A DNA stretch of 64,000 bases, from the NCBI GenBank assembly GCA_021793515.1, contig JAJYSP010000001.1:74533-138532 (forward strand), given 5' to 3'. The translations under genes were made by a program, and so were the position numbers. The stretch is from Actinomycetes bacterium. Lineage in GTDB: Bacteria; Actinomycetota; Acidimicrobiia; Acidimicrobiales; RAAP-2. Shown piece by piece: positions 47,794-59,459 of this stretch (position 1 is the first letter of the stretch; the number at the start of each line of letters is the position of its first letter). Below the pieces are notes generated by a model. The model did not search any database and was not told where the DNA came from. It saw only the letters and a list, made by a program, of their open reading frames with translations.

Positions 47794-48071
47794 TATCGCC
47801 TACCCGTCTTTTCCTGGCCCGCGTGGAACCGGAAGGTCCGCGTCGGGGCGAACTCGCCGAGCTTGTGGCCAACCATCGACTCGTTGACGAAGACCGGCAC
47901 GTGACGACGGCCATCGTGGACGGCGAAGGTGTGTCCGACCATGTCGGGGATGACGGTCGAACGACGGCTCCAGGTCTTGATGACCTTCTTCTCGTTGGCC
48001 GCGTTCATGGCATCCACCTTCTTCAACAGGTGGGCGTCGATGAACGGACCCTTCTTCAAGCTGCGTGACAT
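47793..48071 (-). CDS. rpsS: 30S ribosomal protein uS19
   Basis: 92 residues, [19 protein letters not shown] and [20 protein letters not shown], NGKxHVPV-like [20 protein letters not shown]. It follows rplB by 3 bases. Confidence 0.97.
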   Translation of the reverse strand: MSRSLKKGPFIDAHLLKKVDAMNAANEKKVIKTWSRRSTVIPDMVGHTFAVHDGRRHVPVFVNESMVGHKLGEFAPTRTFRFHAGQEKTGRR

Positions 48072-48074
48072 TTC

Positions 48075-48908
48075 CTACCTCCGCGATCCGCGTCCGCGAC
48101 GACGTCGAATGATGAGCGCGTCCGAGGACTTCGGCAGACGCGTACGACCTTCTGGCTGACCCCACGGGGAGACCGGGTGGCGTCCACCCGAGGTCTTGCC
48201 CTCACCACCACCGAGTGGGTGGTCGACGGGGTTCATGGCCACACCGCGGGTCTGGGGACGAATGCCCTTCCAACGGTTACGACCGGCCTTACCGACCTTG
48301 ATGAGCTCGTGCTCGGAGTTACCGATCTCGCCGAGCGTGGCGCGGCAGTCGATCGGCACGCGGCGCATCTCGGTCGAGGGCAGGCGCAGGGTGGCGAAAC
48401 CGCCGTCCTTGGCGACGAGCTGAACGCTCATGCCGGCGCTACGGGCCATCTTGCCACCGCCACCGGGACGCAGCTCGACGTTGTGCACGGTCGAACCGGT
48501 CGGGATGAAGCGCATCGGCAGGGCGTTACCCGTGCGGATGTCGGCCTTGGGGCCCGAGGCGACGACGTCGCCGACCTTGAGTCCCTGGGCGGCCAGGATG
48601 TAGCGCTTCTCGCCGTCGGCGTAGTGCAGCAGGGCGATACGACACGAGCGGTTCGGGTCGTACTCGATGGCCGCGACCGTGGCCGGCACGCCGTCCTTGT
48701 TGCGCTTGAAGTCGATGACGCGGTACTGCTGCTTGTGGCCACCGCCGCGGTGACGCGACGTCTTGCGGCCGTAGCTGTTGCGTCCGCCCGTGCGGGGCTT
48801 GGGCTCGAGCAGCGACTTCTCGGGGCGGTCCTTGGTGATCTCGGCGAAGTCCGAGACCGTCTGGAACCGGCGGCCCGGGCTCGTGGGTTTGCGGTGACGC
48901 AGTGCCAT
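48075..48908 (-). CDS. rplB: 50S ribosomal protein uL2
   Basis: 277 residues, [37 protein letters not shown], and the peptidyl-transferase-associated segment [20 protein letters not shown] with the important histidine. Ends in an [10 protein letters not shown] basic tail. Confidence 0.98.
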   Translation of the reverse strand: MALRHRKPTSPGRRFQTVSDFAEITKDRPEKSLLEPKPRTGGRNSYGRKTSRHRGGGHKQQYRVIDFKRNKDGVPATVAAIEYDPNRSCRIALLHYADGEKRYILAAQGLKVGDVVASGPKADIRTGNALPMRFIPTGSTVHNVELRPGGGGKMARSAGMSVQLVAKDGGFATLRLPSTEMRRVPIDCRATLGEIGNSEHELIKVGKAGRNRWKGIRPQTRGVAMNPVDHPLGGGEGKTSGGRHPVSPWGQPEGRTRLPKSSDALIIRRRRGRGSRR

Positions 48909-48916
48909 GGCGTTCC

Positions 48917-49207
48917 TTAACTCTCGAAGAGGTTGATCGTGTCGCCCTGGCGCAGGGTGACGATGGCGCGCTTGGAGCCGGGCCGCGAGCCGCGCACACC
49001 GGTGCGCAGGTTGCGGGTCGACTTGCCCTTGCGGTTGAGGGTGTTGACGTTGACGACCTTCACGCTGAAGGCCTGCTCAACGGCGTTGCGTACGTCGATC
49101 TTGGTGGCCCGAGGGTCCACCACGAAGACGTAGGTGCCCCGGTCCATCAGGGCGTAGGTCTTCTCAGAGATCACTGGTCGGATCAGGATACTCATGGCAT
49201 CGCGCAT
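48917..49207 (-). CDS. rplW: 50S ribosomal protein uL23
   Basis: 96 residues, [40 protein letters not shown] and [16 protein letters not shown]. The start at ATG 49207 is favoured by AGGAGG 8 bases upstream inside rplD; ATG 49195 is closer to the usual N-terminus but lacks a site. It is the main docking site for trigger factor. Confidence 0.96.
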   Translation of the reverse strand: MRDAMSILIRPVISEKTYALMDRGTYVFVVDPRATKIDVRNAVEQAFSVKVVNVNTLNRKGKSTRNLRTGVRGSRPGSKRAIVTLRQGDTINLFES

Positions 49208-49887
49208 CAGTTGACCTCCTTGGCCCGGGGCAACGTGGCGTCGGTGAAGAGCACCCAGTCGGCGTCGAGCACGTCGTACGCGTTGATCTCGAGCGCGTCG
49301 ATGGTCTTGACGTGGTCGAGGTTGTTGAACGAGCGGCGCGCGACGGTGTCGGTGTCGGCGAGCACGACGAGGATCTTGCCCTCGAGGCCGAGCGCGCCGA
49401 GCGCGCCGAGCGCGGCCTTGGTCTTGGGCTCACTCCAGGTGCCAAAGGAGTCCACGAGGGCTACGCGCGACTCGGCCGCGCGGTCCGACAGCGCCGAGTG
49501 CAGCGCGAGGCGGATCATCTTCTTGGGCGTCTTCTGGTCGTACTTGCGCGGCTTGGGCCCGAGCGCGATGCCACCGCCGGGGTAGTGCGGCGCACGGATG
49601 GTGCCCTGGCGGGCCCCACCGGTGCCCTTCTGGCGGAACGGCTTCTTGCCACCACCGGAGACCTCTTTGCGGGTCTTGGTCGACTGGGTGCCCGCGCGCT
49701 TCGCGGCGAGCTGGGCCGTCACGACCTGGTGCAGCACGGCCATGTTCGGCTCGATGCCGAAGATGGTCGGCTCGAGCTCGACCGTGCCGAGCGTCGCGCC
49801 GTCGAGGCTGCGGCGCTCGACGCTGCGTGAGGCGGGTGCGGGCCGGTCCTTCTTGACGGGTCCGCGCAGGGTAAAGACGTCGCTCAT
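49207..49887 (-). CDS. rplD: 50S ribosomal protein uL4
   Basis: 226 residues with the tunnel loop RKEVSGGGKKPFRQKGTGGA, RQGTIRAPHYPGGG and the C-terminal globular helix/strand region. The first ~25 residues extend beyond the E. coli form. uL4 is the autogenous repressor of the S10 operon in E. coli. ATGA overlap with rplC. Confidence 0.97.
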   Translation of the reverse strand: MSDVFTLRGPVKKDRPAPASRSVERRSLDGATLGTVELEPTIFGIEPNMAVLHQVVTAQLAAKRAGTQSTKTRKEVSGGGKKPFRQKGTGGARQGTIRAPHYPGGGIALGPKPRKYDQKTPKKMIRLALHSALSDRAAESRVALVDSFGTWSEPKTKAALGALGALGLEGKILVVLADTDTVARRSFNNLDHVKTIDALEINAYDVLDADWVLFTDATLPRAKEVN

Positions 49888-50543
49888 CGCAGACCTCCGG
49901 CCTTCATCGGGTTCTTCACCGAGGTGCGAAGCACCACGACCCCGCCACGCGGGCCCGGGACGGCGCCCTTGACGAGTACGAGGTGCCGGTCCACGTCCAC
50001 GCCGACCACCTCGAGGTTGGTCGTCGTGACCTGACCGCCACCCATCCGACCGGCCATGCGCGTGCCCTTAAAGACACGGCCCGGCGTCGAGCAGGCGCCG
50101 ATAGAGCCGGGTGCGCGGTGGTGCTTGTGGTTACCGTGCGCGCCGCCTTGGCCCTTGAAGTTGTGGCGCTTCATGCCACCGGCGAAGCCCTTGCCCTTGG
50201 CAACGGCGGTCGCGTCGATCTTCTCGCCCTTCTCGAAGGTGCTCGCGAGGATCTCCTGGCCGACCACGTACCCCGCGACATCGTCGAGACGCAGCTCGAC
50301 GAGCTTGGTGCCCGGCGCAACGCCGGCCTTCTCGAAGTGTCCGAGCTCGGGCTTGGTCAGGGTATTCACCCGACGCGTGCCCCAGGTCACCTGGACGGCG
50401 CTGTAGCCCTCCTTCTCGGGGGTCTTCACCTGGACGACGCGGGCCGGGCTCACCCGTACCACCGTGACGGGAACGGCCCGGTTCTGGTCATCCCAGATCT
50501 GGGTCATGCCCACCTTCTCGCCGACGATCGCTTTGGTCGCCAC
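49884..50543 (-). CDS. rplC: 50S ribosomal protein uL3
   Basis: 219 residues, AIVGEKVGMTQIWDDQNRAV, GKGFAGGMKRHNFKGQGGAH and GSIGACSTPGRVFKGTRMAG. GTG start at 50543 after a GAGAGAGG stretch. It lies 210 bases downstream of rpsJ, behind a structured leader with its own promoter candidate, unlike the usual tight rpsJ-rplC spacing. Confidence 0.97.
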   Translation of the reverse strand: MATKAIVGEKVGMTQIWDDQNRAVPVTVVRVSPARVVQVKTPEKEGYSAVQVTWGTRRVNTLTKPELGHFEKAGVAPGTKLVELRLDDVAGYVVGQEILASTFEKGEKIDATAVAKGKGFAGGMKRHNFKGQGGAHGNHKHHRAPGSIGACSTPGRVFKGTRMAGRMGGGQVTTTNLEVVGVDVDRHLVLVKGAVPGPRGGVVVLRTSVKNPMKAGGLR

Positions 50544-50753
50544 GTTTGCCTCTCTCTGCTGTTCTGAGCGTCGGTTCCCGACACACAGACGCTCCGTTCA
50601 GGTGATAAACCCGAACGGAGCGCTCGACTGGTTCGGTTCAGCGTCCCTCCGAAGAGGCAACTGAACACATCACTTTTCCCACCCCGAAAGGCGGGCTACC
50701 TACCGTACACCATCGGACCCCGCCGGCGCAAAGGCGCCGACGGGGTTGACGGG
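50544..50753 (-). promoter_or_regulatory. Structured rpsJ-rplC intergenic leader
   Basis: In minus-strand order it holds: a 12-base-pair hairpin (50718-50745, 4-base loop, one G-U); a 6-base-pair hairpin (50678-50695); a compound hairpin with GTTCAG/CTGAAC outer stem and a cUUCGg-capped inner stem (50636-50666); a perfect 10-base-pair hairpin with 13-base loop (50590-50622); and a 5-base-pair hairpin (50570-50582). No gene is visible. It is a candidate autoregulatory leader for the rplC-D-W-B... genes. Confidence 0.65.
50696..50731 (-). promoter_or_regulatory. Candidate rplC (S10 operon) promoter
   Basis: TTGCGC (50726-50731), 18-base spacer, TACGGT (50702-50707), four bases, then AGCCC with AG at 50696-50697, matching the pattern of the other ribosomal promoters in this window. 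Its -35 falls in the 12-base-pair hairpin behind rpsJ. Confidence 0.5.
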
Positions 50754-51077
50754 TCAACCTTGACGAATCTTGATTTCGATGTCCACGCCCGCCGGTAGGT
50801 CGAGTCGCTGGAGCGAGTCGACCGTCTTGGCGGTGTGGTCCACAATGTCGAGCAGGCGCTTGTGCACCCGCATCTCGAAGTGCTCGCGGCTGTCCTTGTG
50901 CTTGTGGGGACCGCGAACCACCGTGTAGCGGTGGGTCTCGGTCGGCAGCGGCACCGGTCCCTGGACGCGGGCGTTGGTCCGTTCGACCGTCTGGACGATC
51001 TTCGCCGTTGACTGGTCGAGGACTCCGTGGTCGAAGGCCTTCAGCCGGATCCGGATCATTTGACGGTTGTCGGCCAC
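50754..51077 (-). CDS. rpsJ: 30S ribosomal protein uS10
   Basis: 107 residues: [40 protein letters not shown] and [19 protein letters not shown] at 51077 lies two bases after the tuf stop, so it is joined to the str operon (rpsL-rpsG-fusA-tuf) rather than heading the S10 operon. In E. coli it also works as the NusE antitermination factor. Confidence 0.97.
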   Translation of the reverse strand: MADNRQMIRIRLKAFDHGVLDQSTAKIVQTVERTNARVQGPVPLPTETHRYTVVRGPHKHKDSREHFEMRVHKRLLDIVDHTAKTVDSLQRLDLPAGVDIEIKIRQG

Positions 51078-51079
51078 GA

Positions 51080-52267
51080 CTACTTCACGATCTTCGTGAC
51101 GCGGCCCGAACCCACCGTGCGGCCACCCTCGCGGATGGAGAAGGTCAGGCCCTCTTCCATGGCGATCGGCTTGCCGAGGGTCACGACCATCTCGGTGTTG
51201 TCACCGGGCATGACCATCTCGGTGCCCGCGGGCAGCTCGATGGTGCCGGTGACGTCCGTGGTGCGGAAGTAGAACTGCGGCCGGTAGTTCGCGAAGAACG
51301 GCTTGTGACGGCCACCCTCCTCCTTGGTCAAGACGTAGACCGAGGCCTCGAAGACGGTGTGGGGCGTGATCGAACCGGGCTTGCAGAGCACCTGGCCGCG
51401 CTCGACGTCCTCCTTCTTCGTGCCACGAAGCAGGGCGCCGAGGTTGTCGCCGGCCTGACCCTGGTCGAGGAGCTTGCGGAACATCTCGATGCCGGTGACG
51501 GTCGTCTTGGTGGTCGGGCGAAGGCCCACCATCTCGACTTCGTCGCCGACCTTGACGACGCCCTGCTCGACCTTGCCGGTCACGACGGTGCCGCGGCCGG
51601 TGATGGACATGACGTCCTCGATGGACATGAGGAACGGCTTGTCCGTCGAGCGCTGGGGCTCGGGGATGTAACTGTCGACCGCGTCCATGAGCTCCATGAC
51701 CTTGTCGCCCCACGCCTCGTCGCCCTCGAGGGCCTTCAGCGCAGAGACGCGAACGATCGGGGTGTCGTCACCGGGGAAGTCGTAGCTGGTCAGCAGCTCG
51801 CGAACTTCCATCTCGACGAGCTCGAGCAGCTCCTCGTCCTCGACCATGTCGGCCTTGTTGAGGGCTACGACGATGTAGGGCACACCCACCTGGCGCGCGA
51901 GCAGCACGTGCTCACGGGTCTGTGGCATCGGGCCGTCGGTCGCCGAGACGACCAGGATCGCGCCGTCGACCTGGGCGGCGCCGGTGATCATGTTCTTGAC
52001 GTAGTCCGCGTGACCGGGCATGTCGACGTGGGCGTAGTGGCGGTTCGCCGTCTCGTACTCGACGTGGGCGATGGAAATCGTGATACCGCGCTGGCGCTCC
52101 TCGGGGGCCTTGTCGATCTGGTCGAACGGCGTGAAGGCCGTGCCGGGCAGACGGGTGGACAGTACCTTGGTGATCGCGGCCGTCAACGTCGTCTTGCCGT
52201 GGTCAATGTGACCCATCGTGCCGATGTTGACGTGCGGCTTCGTGCGCTCGAACTTCTGCTTTGCCAT
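51080..52267 (-). CDS. tuf: Elongation factor Tu
   Basis: A 395-residue GTPase: G1 [10 protein letters not shown], switch [21 protein letters not shown]3 [13 protein letters not shown]4 NKADMV, and domains 2-3 ([31 protein letters not shown]). It delivers aminoacyl-tRNA. It is 110 bases downstream of fusA; the gap holds no clear promoter. Single copy in this window. Confidence 0.98.
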   Translation of the reverse strand: MAKQKFERTKPHVNIGTMGHIDHGKTTLTAAITKVLSTRLPGTAFTPFDQIDKAPEERQRGITISIAHVEYETANRHYAHVDMPGHADYVKNMITGAAQVDGAILVVSATDGPMPQTREHVLLARQVGVPYIVVALNKADMVEDEELLELVEMEVRELLTSYDFPGDDTPIVRVSALKALEGDEAWGDKVMELMDAVDSYIPEPQRSTDKPFLMSIEDVMSITGRGTVVTGKVEQGVVKVGDEVEMVGLRPTTKTTVTGIEMFRKLLDQGQAGDNLGALLRGTKKEDVERGQVLCKPGSITPHTVFEASVYVLTKEEGGRHKPFFANYRPQFYFRTTDVTGTIELPAGTEMVMPGDNTEMVVTLGKPIAMEEGLTFSIREGGRTVGSGRVTKIVK

Positions 52268-52378
52268 TGTCGGGGACTAACTTTCTCTCTCGTGACGGGC
52301 CCGCGGTGGGCTCGTCTGGTTTCTTGCGGCCCGCCCCGACGACGGTTTGGACCTCAAATGCACTGGTTGCCCAGCCTC

Positions 52379-54469
52379 TTACGCGCCAGTGGCCTTCGCG
52401 ACGATCTCCTTGGCGATCGCGTCCGGGACTTCCGCGTACGAGTGGAACTGCATGGTGTACGTCGCGCGCCCCTGGGTGCGCGAACGCAGGTCAGTAGCGT
52501 AGCCGAACATGTCGGCCAGTGGCACCAGCGCGCGAATTGCCTGGCTGTTGCCCCTTTGCTCCATACCCTCGATCCGGCCGCGCCGGCTCGAGAGGTCACC
52601 GATGACGTCGCCCATGTAGTCCTCGGGCGTGACGACCTCGACGGCCATCACGGGCTCCAACAGGACGGGACTGGCCAGGCGAGCGGCCTTCTTGACCGCG
52701 ATCGAACCAGCGATCTTGAAGGCCATCTCCGAGGAGTCCACGTCGTGGTAGCTACCGAAGGTGAGCCGCACGCGCACGTCCACGACCGGGTATCCGGCGA
52801 GCACGCCCGAGGTCAGCGCCTCGGTGATGCCCTGGTTGACCGGCTGGATGTACTCCTTGGGGATGACGCCACCGGTGATCTCGTCGACGAACTCGTAGCC
52901 ACCGCCGGGTCCGGTGGGCTCGAGGGTGATCACCACGTGGCCGTACTGACCCTTACCACCGGTCTGGCGGACGTACTTCTCTTCGACCTTCTCGACCTTC
53001 TTGCGGATGGTCTCGCGGTAGGCGACCTGGGGCTTGCCGACGTTGGCGTCCACCGAGAACTCGCGCAGCATGCGGTCCACGAGCACCTCGAGGTGCAGCT
53101 CGCCCATACCCGAGATGACCGTCTGACCGGTCTCCTCGTCGGTGCGAACGCGGAACGTCGGGTCCTCCTCGGAGAGCGCGTAGAGCGCCTTGCCGAGCTT
53201 CTCCTGGTCGGCCTTGGTCTTGGGCTCAACGGCGACGTGGATGACCGGCTCGGGGAAGGTGAGGGTCTCCAGCTGGACGGGGCTCGACGTGTCCGACAGG
53301 GTGTCACCCGTCGTGACCTGCTTCAAGCCCACCGCGGCGACGATGTCGCCGGTACGGATGGTGTCGAGGTCCTCGCGGTTGTTGGCGTGCATCAAGAGCA
53401 GGCGGCCGAGCCGCTCCTTCTTCATGCCCTTCGTGGTGTTGACGACCGTCTCGCCCTTCTCGAGCGAACCCGAGTAGACGCGCAGGTAGGTCAACTTGCC
53501 CACGTAGGGGTCAGTCATGATCTTGAAGGCGAGCGCCGAGAAGGGCTCGTCGTCGCTCGGCTTGCGCTCGACGACCTCTTCCTTGCCGGGCTTGGTCCCC
53601 TGGGTCGGGGGCAGGTCCACCGGCGAGGGCAGGTAGTCCACGACCGCGTCGAGCATGGGCTGGACGCCCTTGTTCTTGAAGGCGGTGCCGTTCAGGATCG
53701 GGACGCAGTGGTTCTCGAGGGTGCCCACGCGCAGTGCGCGGTGGATGTCGGCGGGGGTGATCGTCTCCTCGGAGAGGACCTTCTCCATCAGTTCGTCGTC
53801 AAAGGTCGTCAGCACGTCCAGCAGGGCCGTGTGGTACTGCTCGGCCTGGGCGCGCAGCGCCTCGGGGATCTCGACCTCGTCGTAGTTCTCGCCGCGGTCG
53901 TCGTCGTGCCAGATCAGGGCCTTCATCGTCGTGAGGTCGACGAGGCCCTGGTAGTTGGACTCGGCGCCGATCGGCAGCTGGATGACCGCGGGCACGCAGT
54001 CGAGGCGGTCGGCGATCATGTCGACGCAGCGGAAGAAGTCCGCCCCGACGCGGTCCATCTTGTTCACGAAGCAGATACGCGGCACGTGGTACTTGTTGGC
54101 CTGGCGCCAGACCGTCTCGGTCTGGGGCTCGACACCCGCCACGGCGTCAAAGACCGCGACGGCGCCGTCGAGCACGCGCAACGAGCGCTCCACCTCGACG
54201 GTGAAGTCCACGTGGCCGGGGGTGTCGATGATGTTGATCCGGTGACCGTTCCAGTGACAGGTGGTCGCGGCCGAGGTGATGGTGATCCCGCGCTCTTGCT
54301 CCTGGACCATCCAGTCCATGGTCGCGGCGCCCTCGTGGACCTCACCGATCTTGTAGTTCTTGCCCGTGTAGAACAGGATCCGTTCGGTCGTCGTGGTCTT
54401 GCCGGCGTCGATGTGCGCCATGATGCCGATGTTGCGGACCTTGTCCAGGGGGATTTCACGTGCGGTCAT
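52379..54469 (-). CDS. fusA: Elongation factor G
   Basis: A 696-residue translocation GTPase. G1 [49 protein letters not shown], then domains II-V with [16 protein letters not shown] and [20 protein letters not shown]. The ATG at 54469 gives the family N-terminus [16 protein letters not shown]; the longer opening upstream is out of family. A second EF-G paralogue is not in the window. Confidence 0.98.
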   Translation of the reverse strand: MTAREIPLDKVRNIGIMAHIDAGKTTTTERILFYTGKNYKIGEVHEGAATMDWMVQEQERGITITSAATTCHWNGHRINIIDTPGHVDFTVEVERSLRVLDGAVAVFDAVAGVEPQTETVWRQANKYHVPRICFVNKMDRVGADFFRCVDMIADRLDCVPAVIQLPIGAESNYQGLVDLTTMKALIWHDDDRGENYDEVEIPEALRAQAEQYHTALLDVLTTFDDELMEKVLSEETITPADIHRALRVGTLENHCVPILNGTAFKNKGVQPMLDAVVDYLPSPVDLPPTQGTKPGKEEVVERKPSDDEPFSALAFKIMTDPYVGKLTYLRVYSGSLEKGETVVNTTKGMKKERLGRLLLMHANNREDLDTIRTGDIVAAVGLKQVTTGDTLSDTSSPVQLETLTFPEPVIHVAVEPKTKADQEKLGKALYALSEEDPTFRVRTDEETGQTVISGMGELHLEVLVDRMLREFSVDANVGKPQVAYRETIRKKVEKVEEKYVRQTGGKGQYGHVVITLEPTGPGGGYEFVDEITGGVIPKEYIQPVNQGITEALTSGVLAGYPVVDVRVRLTFGSYHDVDSSEMAFKIAGSIAVKKAARLASPVLLEPVMAVEVVTPEDYMGDVIGDLSSRRGRIEGMEQRGNSQAIRALVPLADMFGYATDLRSRTQGRATYTMQFHSYAEVPDAIAKEIVAKATGA

Positions 54470-54491
54470 AGTGATCGGGTTTTCTCTCTCG

Positions 54492-54962
54492 TTACCAGCG
54501 GTAGTGCGCGAAGGCCTTGTTGGACTCGGCCATCTTGGCCATGTCCTCGCGGCGCTTGACGGCCGCGCCGACGCCGTTGGCGGCGTCGATGATCTCGTTG
54601 GCCAGGCGCTCGGCCATGGTCTTCTCACGGCGCTTCTTGGCGAAGTCGGTCAGCCAGCGGATGGCGAGCGTGGTCGCGCGACGGGGTCGGACCTCGACGG
54701 GGACCTGATAGGTCGTGCCGCCGACGCGCCGGCTGCGCACCTCGAGCTCGGGGCGAACGTTCTCCAGGGCGCGCTTTAAGGTCGCGACGGGGTCGCCGCC
54801 GGCCTTCTGCTCGACGGTCTCGAGTGCGCTGTAGACGATGCGTTCGGCGATGGTGCGCTTGCCGCGCTCGAGGATCTTGTTGGTCACCTGGGTCACCAGG
54901 ACGGACTTGTAGATCGGGTCCGGCACCAGTTCACGGCGCTCGGCGGGTCCTTTGCGAGGCAT
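54492..54962 (-). CDS. rpsG: 30S ribosomal protein uS7
   Basis: 156 residues, [60 protein letters not shown] and the tail NKAFAHYRW. Its ATG overlaps the rpsL stop (TAATG). Confidence 0.98.
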   Translation of the reverse strand: MPRKGPAERRELVPDPIYKSVLVTQVTNKILERGKRTIAERIVYSALETVEQKAGGDPVATLKRALENVRPELEVRSRRVGGTTYQVPVEVRPRRATTLAIRWLTDFAKKRREKTMAERLANEIIDAANGVGAAVKRREDMAKMAESNKAFAHYRW

Positions 54963-55333
54963 TAGCTCTCCTTCTTCGCGCCGTAGCGGCTACGGGCCTG
55001 CTTGCGGTCGCGCACGCCCGAGGTGTCGAGCGCGCCGCGGATGATCTTGTAGCGAACACCGGGGAGGTCCTTCACACGGCCGCCGCGCACGAGCACGATC
55101 GAGTGCTCCTGGAGGTTGTGGCCGACGCCGGGGATGTATGCCGTGACCTCGACCCCCGAGGTGAGCCGCACGCGGGCCACCTTGCGCAACGCCGAGTTCG
55201 GCTTCTTGGGCGTGACCGTGTGCACGCGGGTGCACACGCCGCGACGCTGGGGCGCGCCCTTCAGCGCTGGCGTCTTGGTCTTGGATACTTTGTCCTGCCG
55301 GCCCTTACGGACCAGTTGCGCGATGGTGGGCAC
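54962..55333 (-). CDS. rpsL: 30S ribosomal protein uS12
   Basis: 123 residues from GTG 55333 ([19 protein letters not shown]), with [17 protein letters not shown] and [20 protein letters not shown]. Lysines 43 and 88, where streptomycin-resistance substitutions arise, are both wild type. GAAGAGG precedes the GTG. First gene of the str-rpsJ unit. Confidence 0.97.
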   Translation of the reverse strand: MPTIAQLVRKGRQDKVSKTKTPALKGAPQRRGVCTRVHTVTPKKPNSALRKVARVRLTSGVEVTAYIPGVGHNLQEHSIVLVRGGRVKDLPGVRYKIIRGALDTSGVRDRKQARSRYGAKKES

Positions 55334-55392
55334 GCGAAACCTCTTCTCGATGTACTTCGCTTTGGGGCGTGACGACAACGTCGGCACGCGGA

Positions 55393-55428
55393 CTGTCAAT
55401 TCTACGACACAGCGGCCGTCAACGGCAA
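55393..55428 (-). promoter_or_regulatory. rpsL (str operon) promoter
   Basis: TTGCCG (55423-55428), 18-base spacer, TAGAAT (55399-55404), four bases, then AGTCC with AG at 55393-55394. The leader would be about 60 bases. It starts just inside the gap after rpoC. Confidence 0.6.
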
Positions 55429-55433
55429 ACCGC

Positions 55434-58400
55434 CTAAATCGCCTGGGAGCCGCCCAACTGGTCTTCGGGGTTCGGCGCGTCCTCCTCGGGCAGCGCCGAC
55501 TCGTCGTAGTTGGCGCCGATGTTCTGGAAGGCCGCGAGGTCGGCGTTGAAGCTGTCCTCGTAGGTCTCGCCGAGCAGGCTCGCCAGGTCCATCTCCTCGT
55601 CCGACTTCTGCACCCACGAGGGGAGCAGCTCGGCGTTGGGCATCTCGAGACGCAAGTTGGCGCGCTCGTAGTAGCTGAGGCCCGAACCGGCGGGGATGAG
55701 CTTGCCGATGATGATGTTCTCCTTCAACCCCACCAGGTGGTCGCGCTTGCCCTCGATGGCGGCCTCGGTGAGCACCCGGGTGGTCTCCTGGAACGACGCG
55801 GCCGACAGCCACGAATCCGTCGCCAGGGACGCCTTGGTGATCCCCATCAGCTGGGCGCGTCCGTCGGCGACCTCCTTGGCGTTGGCCTCGAGGTCGTCGT
55901 TGGTGTCGTTGAAGAGCTTCACGTCGATCATCGCACCGGGCAGCCACGGCGAGTCCCCGGCGTCCACGATCTGGACGCGACGGGTCATCTGGCGCACGAT
56001 CAGCTCGATGTGCTTGTCGTGGATCGACACACCCTGGTCGCGGTAGACGTTCTGGACCTCTTCGACGAGGTACTGCTGGGTCTCGCGGGTGCCGCGGAAC
56101 TTCATCATCAGCTTCGGGTCCAGGGGGCCGTCGTGCAGCGGCGTGCCGACCTCGACCTCCTGGCCGTCCTCGACGAGCAGGTGACGGGCGATGGAGATGG
56201 ACTCCTCTTGGATCTCGCCGTCGTTACCGACAACGGTCACCTTGCGCTCACGCCCGATCAGCTCCACGCGTACGACGCCCGAGTGCTCGGCCACCTTGGC
56301 CGCGCCCTTGGGGGTGCGAGCCTCGAAGAGCTCGACCACGCGCGGCAGGCCGTGGGTGATGTCGCTCTCGGTCACACCACCGGAGTGGAAGGTCCGCATG
56401 GTCAGCTGGGTCCCCGGCTCACCGATGGACTGCGCGGCGATCACGCCGACGGCCTCACCGAGCTCGACGAGCTGGTGCGTGGCGAGCGAGAGGCCGTAGC
56501 AGGCGGCGCAGACGCCCTGGATGGCGTCACAGGTGAGCGTGGTGCGCACGCGCACGCGCGTCACCGCCTCGTCGTCGCGCAGCCGCTCGACGTCGTCCAT
56601 CATCAACATGGTCCCGGACTCGACGACTGAGCCGTCAGACAGGGTAACGTCCTCGGCGACGACTCGACCCCAGAGCTTGGTCTCGAGGTGGGCGCGCTGG
56701 GCGCGGGTGTCGGGTGCGACGTGCTCGATCCACATGCCGCGGGTCGTGGCGCAGTCGAACTCCTTGACGATGAGCTCCTGGGCGACGTCGACGAGTCGAC
56801 GGGTCAGGTAGCCCGAGTCCGCCGTGCGAAGTGCCGTGTCACCCAGGCCCTTACGGGTGCCGTGGGTCGAGATGAAGTACTCGAGGACCGAGAGACCCTC
56901 ACGGAAGGAGGACTTGATCGGACGAGGGATCATCTCACCGCGCGGGTTGGACACGAGGCCCTTCATCGCGGCGATCTGGCGGATCTGCTGGCTGTTGCCT
57001 CGAGCACCCGAGTCCACCATCATGCGGATCGGGTTGTCGGCGATCGCGTTCATGGCGCGGTCGGTGGCGTCACCGACCTCCTTGTTCGCGTTCGTCCAGA
57101 TCTCGATCTCCTGCTGACGGCGCTCGTCGTCGACGATGACGCCCCGGCGGTAGTTGGTCTCGACCTTGGCGGCCTGCTCCTCGTACTTGTTGAGGATCGC
57201 GGCCTTCTCGTCGGTCGTGACGACGTCGTCAATCGAGATGGTGAGACCCGACTGGGTGGCGAAGCGGAAGCCGAGCGACTTGATGGCGTCGAGCGACTCG
57301 GCGACCTCCTGGCGGTTGTAGCCGCCCGAGATCTCCTCGACGATCGTGCCGATGGGCCGCGCGTTCTTACCAATGAGCTCGTTCACGTAGCGGAATCCCC
57401 GCGGGAGCGCTTCGTTGAAGAAGACGCGACCAGCGGTCGTGACGAGCGAGCGGCTCGAGCCGTTGGACTCGATGCCCGACGCCTGGAGACGCAGGTCCAG
57501 TGACGAGTCGGCCTGGGGCCGGATCTCGATCGGCGTGCGCAGCCCGATCTGGCGATCGGCCAGCGCGTTCTCGATCTCGAAGACGTGGCGGAAAACCCGG
57601 GGGTTGGCCACCTCGACGTCGAAGGGCAGCGTCAGGTAGTAGGCGCCGAAGACCATGTCCTGGGAGGGCTCGGTGATCGGGCGTCCGGTCGCGGGCGTGA
57701 AGATGTTGTTGGTCGACAGCATCAAGACGCGGGCCTCGGCCTGGGCCTCGGCGGACAACGGCACGTGCACGGCCATCTGGTCACCGTCGAAGTCGGCGTT
57801 GAAGGCCTTGCAGACCAGCGGGTGGATCTGGATCGCCTTGCCGTCCACGAGGATCGGCTCGAAGGCCTGGATGCCCAGTCGGTGGAGCGTCGGAGCGCGG
57901 TTGAGCAACACCGGGTGCTCACGGATGACCTCTTCGAGCACGTCCCAGACGACCGTCTTGCGACGCTCGACCATGCGCTTGGCACTCTTGATGTTCTGGG
58001 CGACCTGGGTCTCGATGAGCCGCTTCATGACGAAGGGCTTGAAGAGCTCTAGGGCCATCATCTTGGGCAGGCCGCACTGGTGCAGCTTGAGCTGGGGACC
58101 GACGACGATGACCGAGCGGCCCGAGTAGTCGACGCGCTTGCCGAGCAGGTTCTGACGGAACCGGCCCTGCTTGCCCTTCAACATGTCTGAGAGGCTCTTG
58201 AGCGGGCGACCACTCTGACCGGCGACCGGGCGGCCGCGCCGTCCGTTGTCGAACAGGGCGTCCACGGCCTCTTGGAGCATGCGCTTCTCGTTGTTGACGA
58301 TGATGTCGGGCGCACCGAGGTCGAGCAGCCGCTTGAGGCGGTTATTGCGGTTGATAACGCGACGGTAGAGGTCGTTGAGGTCGCTGGTGGCGAAACGACC

Positions 58401-59459
58401 ACCGTCGAGCTGGACCATCGGACGAAGGTCGGGCGGGATGACCGGCACGGCCTCGAGGATCATGGCGCGCGGGTCGTTCAGTCGACGGCCCTGGTCGTCA
58501 CGGCGGTTGAACGACTGGACGATGGCGAGGCGCTTGAGGAACTTCGCGTGACGCTGCGCGCTGAGCGGCTTGCGGCCGTCCTTCGCGTCAATCATCTCGC
58601 GCATCACGCGCTCCTCCTCGTCCAGGTCCATCCGGTCGATCAGCTGCAGGATCGCGTCGGCACCCATGCCGCCCTCGAAGTACTCGCCGTAGCGGAACTC
58701 CATCTCGCGGTAGAGGACCTCGTCCTCGATGATCTGACGCGAGTGCAGGCCCTCGAAGGTGTCAAAGGACTGGCGAGCGAGCTCGCGCTCCTCGGCGAAG
58801 CGCGTACGCACCGCGTCGAGTTCCTTCTCCGTGCCGCGCTGCAGGGCGCGCAACTCAGACTCCTTGGCGCCGTCGGCCTCGAGCTTCTCGGCGCGCGACT
58901 CGATGTCGCGCAGCTTGTTCTCGATGGCGGTCGCCTCGCGCTCGTCGATCTCGAGCAGTTCGTCGGCGAGCGCCTGGCGCAGGTCCGCCAGGTCGTCGTG
59001 ACGGCGATCGACGTCGACGAAGGTGACCATGTGGGCGGCGAAGTAGATGACCTTCTCGAGTTGCTTGGCCTTCAACTCCTCCTTGGGCGCGGTGCCCATG
59101 AGCAGGTAGGCCAGCCACGAGCGGGTGCCGCGCAGGTACCAGATGTGCACCACCGGCGCGGAGAGCGCGATGTGGCCCATGCGCTCACGGCGCACCTTGT
59201 CACTGGTGACCTCGACGCCGCAACGCTCGCAGACGATGCCCTTGAAACGCACCCGCTTGTACTTGCCGCACGCGCACTCCCAGGCCTTCTGGGGCCCGAA
59301 GATCTTCTCGCAGAACAGCCCGTCCTTCTCGGGGCGCAGCGTCCGGTAGTTGATCGTCTCGGGCTTCTTCACCTCACCCGAGGACCAACTGCGAATGTTC
59401 TGCGCGGTCGCGAGCCCGATGGAGAGCTCGTTGAACTGGTTTACGTCGAGGGGACTCAT
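55434..59459 (-). CDS. rpoC: DNA-directed RNA polymerase subunit beta-prime
   Basis: A 1341-residue subunit. N-terminal zinc site ([20 protein letters not shown]), the actinobacterial coiled insertion at about residues 150-240 ([20 protein letters not shown]), the catalytic triad [16 protein letters not shown], the bridge helix/trigger loop region (GMKGLV-like [20 protein letters not shown]) and the second zinc site near [16 protein letters not shown] at 59459 overlaps the rpoB stop as ATGA. It ends 100 bases before rpsL. Confidence 0.98.
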   Translation of the reverse strand: MSPLDVNQFNELSIGLATAQNIRSWSSGEVKKPETINYRTLRPEKDGLFCEKIFGPQKAWECACGKYKRVRFKGIVCERCGVEVTSDKVRRERMGHIALSAPVVHIWYLRGTRSWLAYLLMGTAPKEELKAKQLEKVIYFAAHMVTFVDVDRRHDDLADLRQALADELLEIDEREATAIENKLRDIESRAEKLEADGAKESELRALQRGTEKELDAVRTRFAEERELARQSFDTFEGLHSRQIIEDEVLYREMEFRYGEYFEGGMGADAILQLIDRMDLDEEERVMREMIDAKDGRKPLSAQRHAKFLKRLAIVQSFNRRDDQGRRLNDPRAMILEAVPVIPPDLRPMVQLDGGRFATSDLNDLYRRVINRNNRLKRLLDLGAPDIIVNNEKRMLQEAVDALFDNGRRGRPVAGQSGRPLKSLSDMLKGKQGRFRQNLLGKRVDYSGRSVIVVGPQLKLHQCGLPKMMALELFKPFVMKRLIETQVAQNIKSAKRMVERRKTVVWDVLEEVIREHPVLLNRAPTLHRLGIQAFEPILVDGKAIQIHPLVCKAFNADFDGDQMAVHVPLSAEAQAEARVLMLSTNNIFTPATGRPITEPSQDMVFGAYYLTLPFDVEVANPRVFRHVFEIENALADRQIGLRTPIEIRPQADSSLDLRLQASGIESNGSSRSLVTTAGRVFFNEALPRGFRYVNELIGKNARPIGTIVEEISGGYNRQEVAESLDAIKSLGFRFATQSGLTISIDDVVTTDEKAAILNKYEEQAAKVETNYRRGVIVDDERRQQEIEIWTNANKEVGDATDRAMNAIADNPIRMMVDSGARGNSQQIRQIAAMKGLVSNPRGEMIPRPIKSSFREGLSVLEYFISTHGTRKGLGDTALRTADSGYLTRRLVDVAQELIVKEFDCATTRGMWIEHVAPDTRAQRAHLETKLWGRVVAEDVTLSDGSVVESGTMLMMDDVERLRDDEAVTRVRVRTTLTCDAIQGVCAACYGLSLATHQLVELGEAVGVIAAQSIGEPGTQLTMRTFHSGGVTESDITHGLPRVVELFEARTPKGAAKVAEHSGVVRVELIGRERKVTVVGNDGEIQEESISIARHLLVEDGQEVEVGTPLHDGPLDPKLMMKFRGTRETQQYLVEEVQNVYRDQGVSIHDKHIELIVRQMTRRVQIVDAGDSPWLPGAMIDVKLFNDTNDDLEANAKEVADGRAQLMGITKASLATDSWLSAASFQETTRVLTEAAIEGKRDHLVGLKENIIIGKLIPAGSGLSYYERANLRLEMPNAELLPSWVQKSDEEMDLASLLGETYEDSFNADLAAFQNIGANYDESALPEEDAPNPEDQLGGSQAI

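Noticed and set aside
46216..47904. A 562-codon plus-strand frame opposite rpsC, rplV and rpsS
   Set aside because: Shadow of three ribosomal protein genes; composition dominated by Leu/Val/Asp/Arg from complementary codons.
52268..52378. Promoter for tuf in the fusA-tuf gap
   Set aside because: No hexamer pair with acceptable spacing could be found; an AGTCC near the start has no -10 element at the right distance.
51008..54559. An 1183-codon open frame on the plus strand opposite tuf and fusA
   Set aside because: It is the GC-rich antisense mirror of two certain genes; its protein is low-complexity His/Asp/Val/Leu-rich with no family motif.
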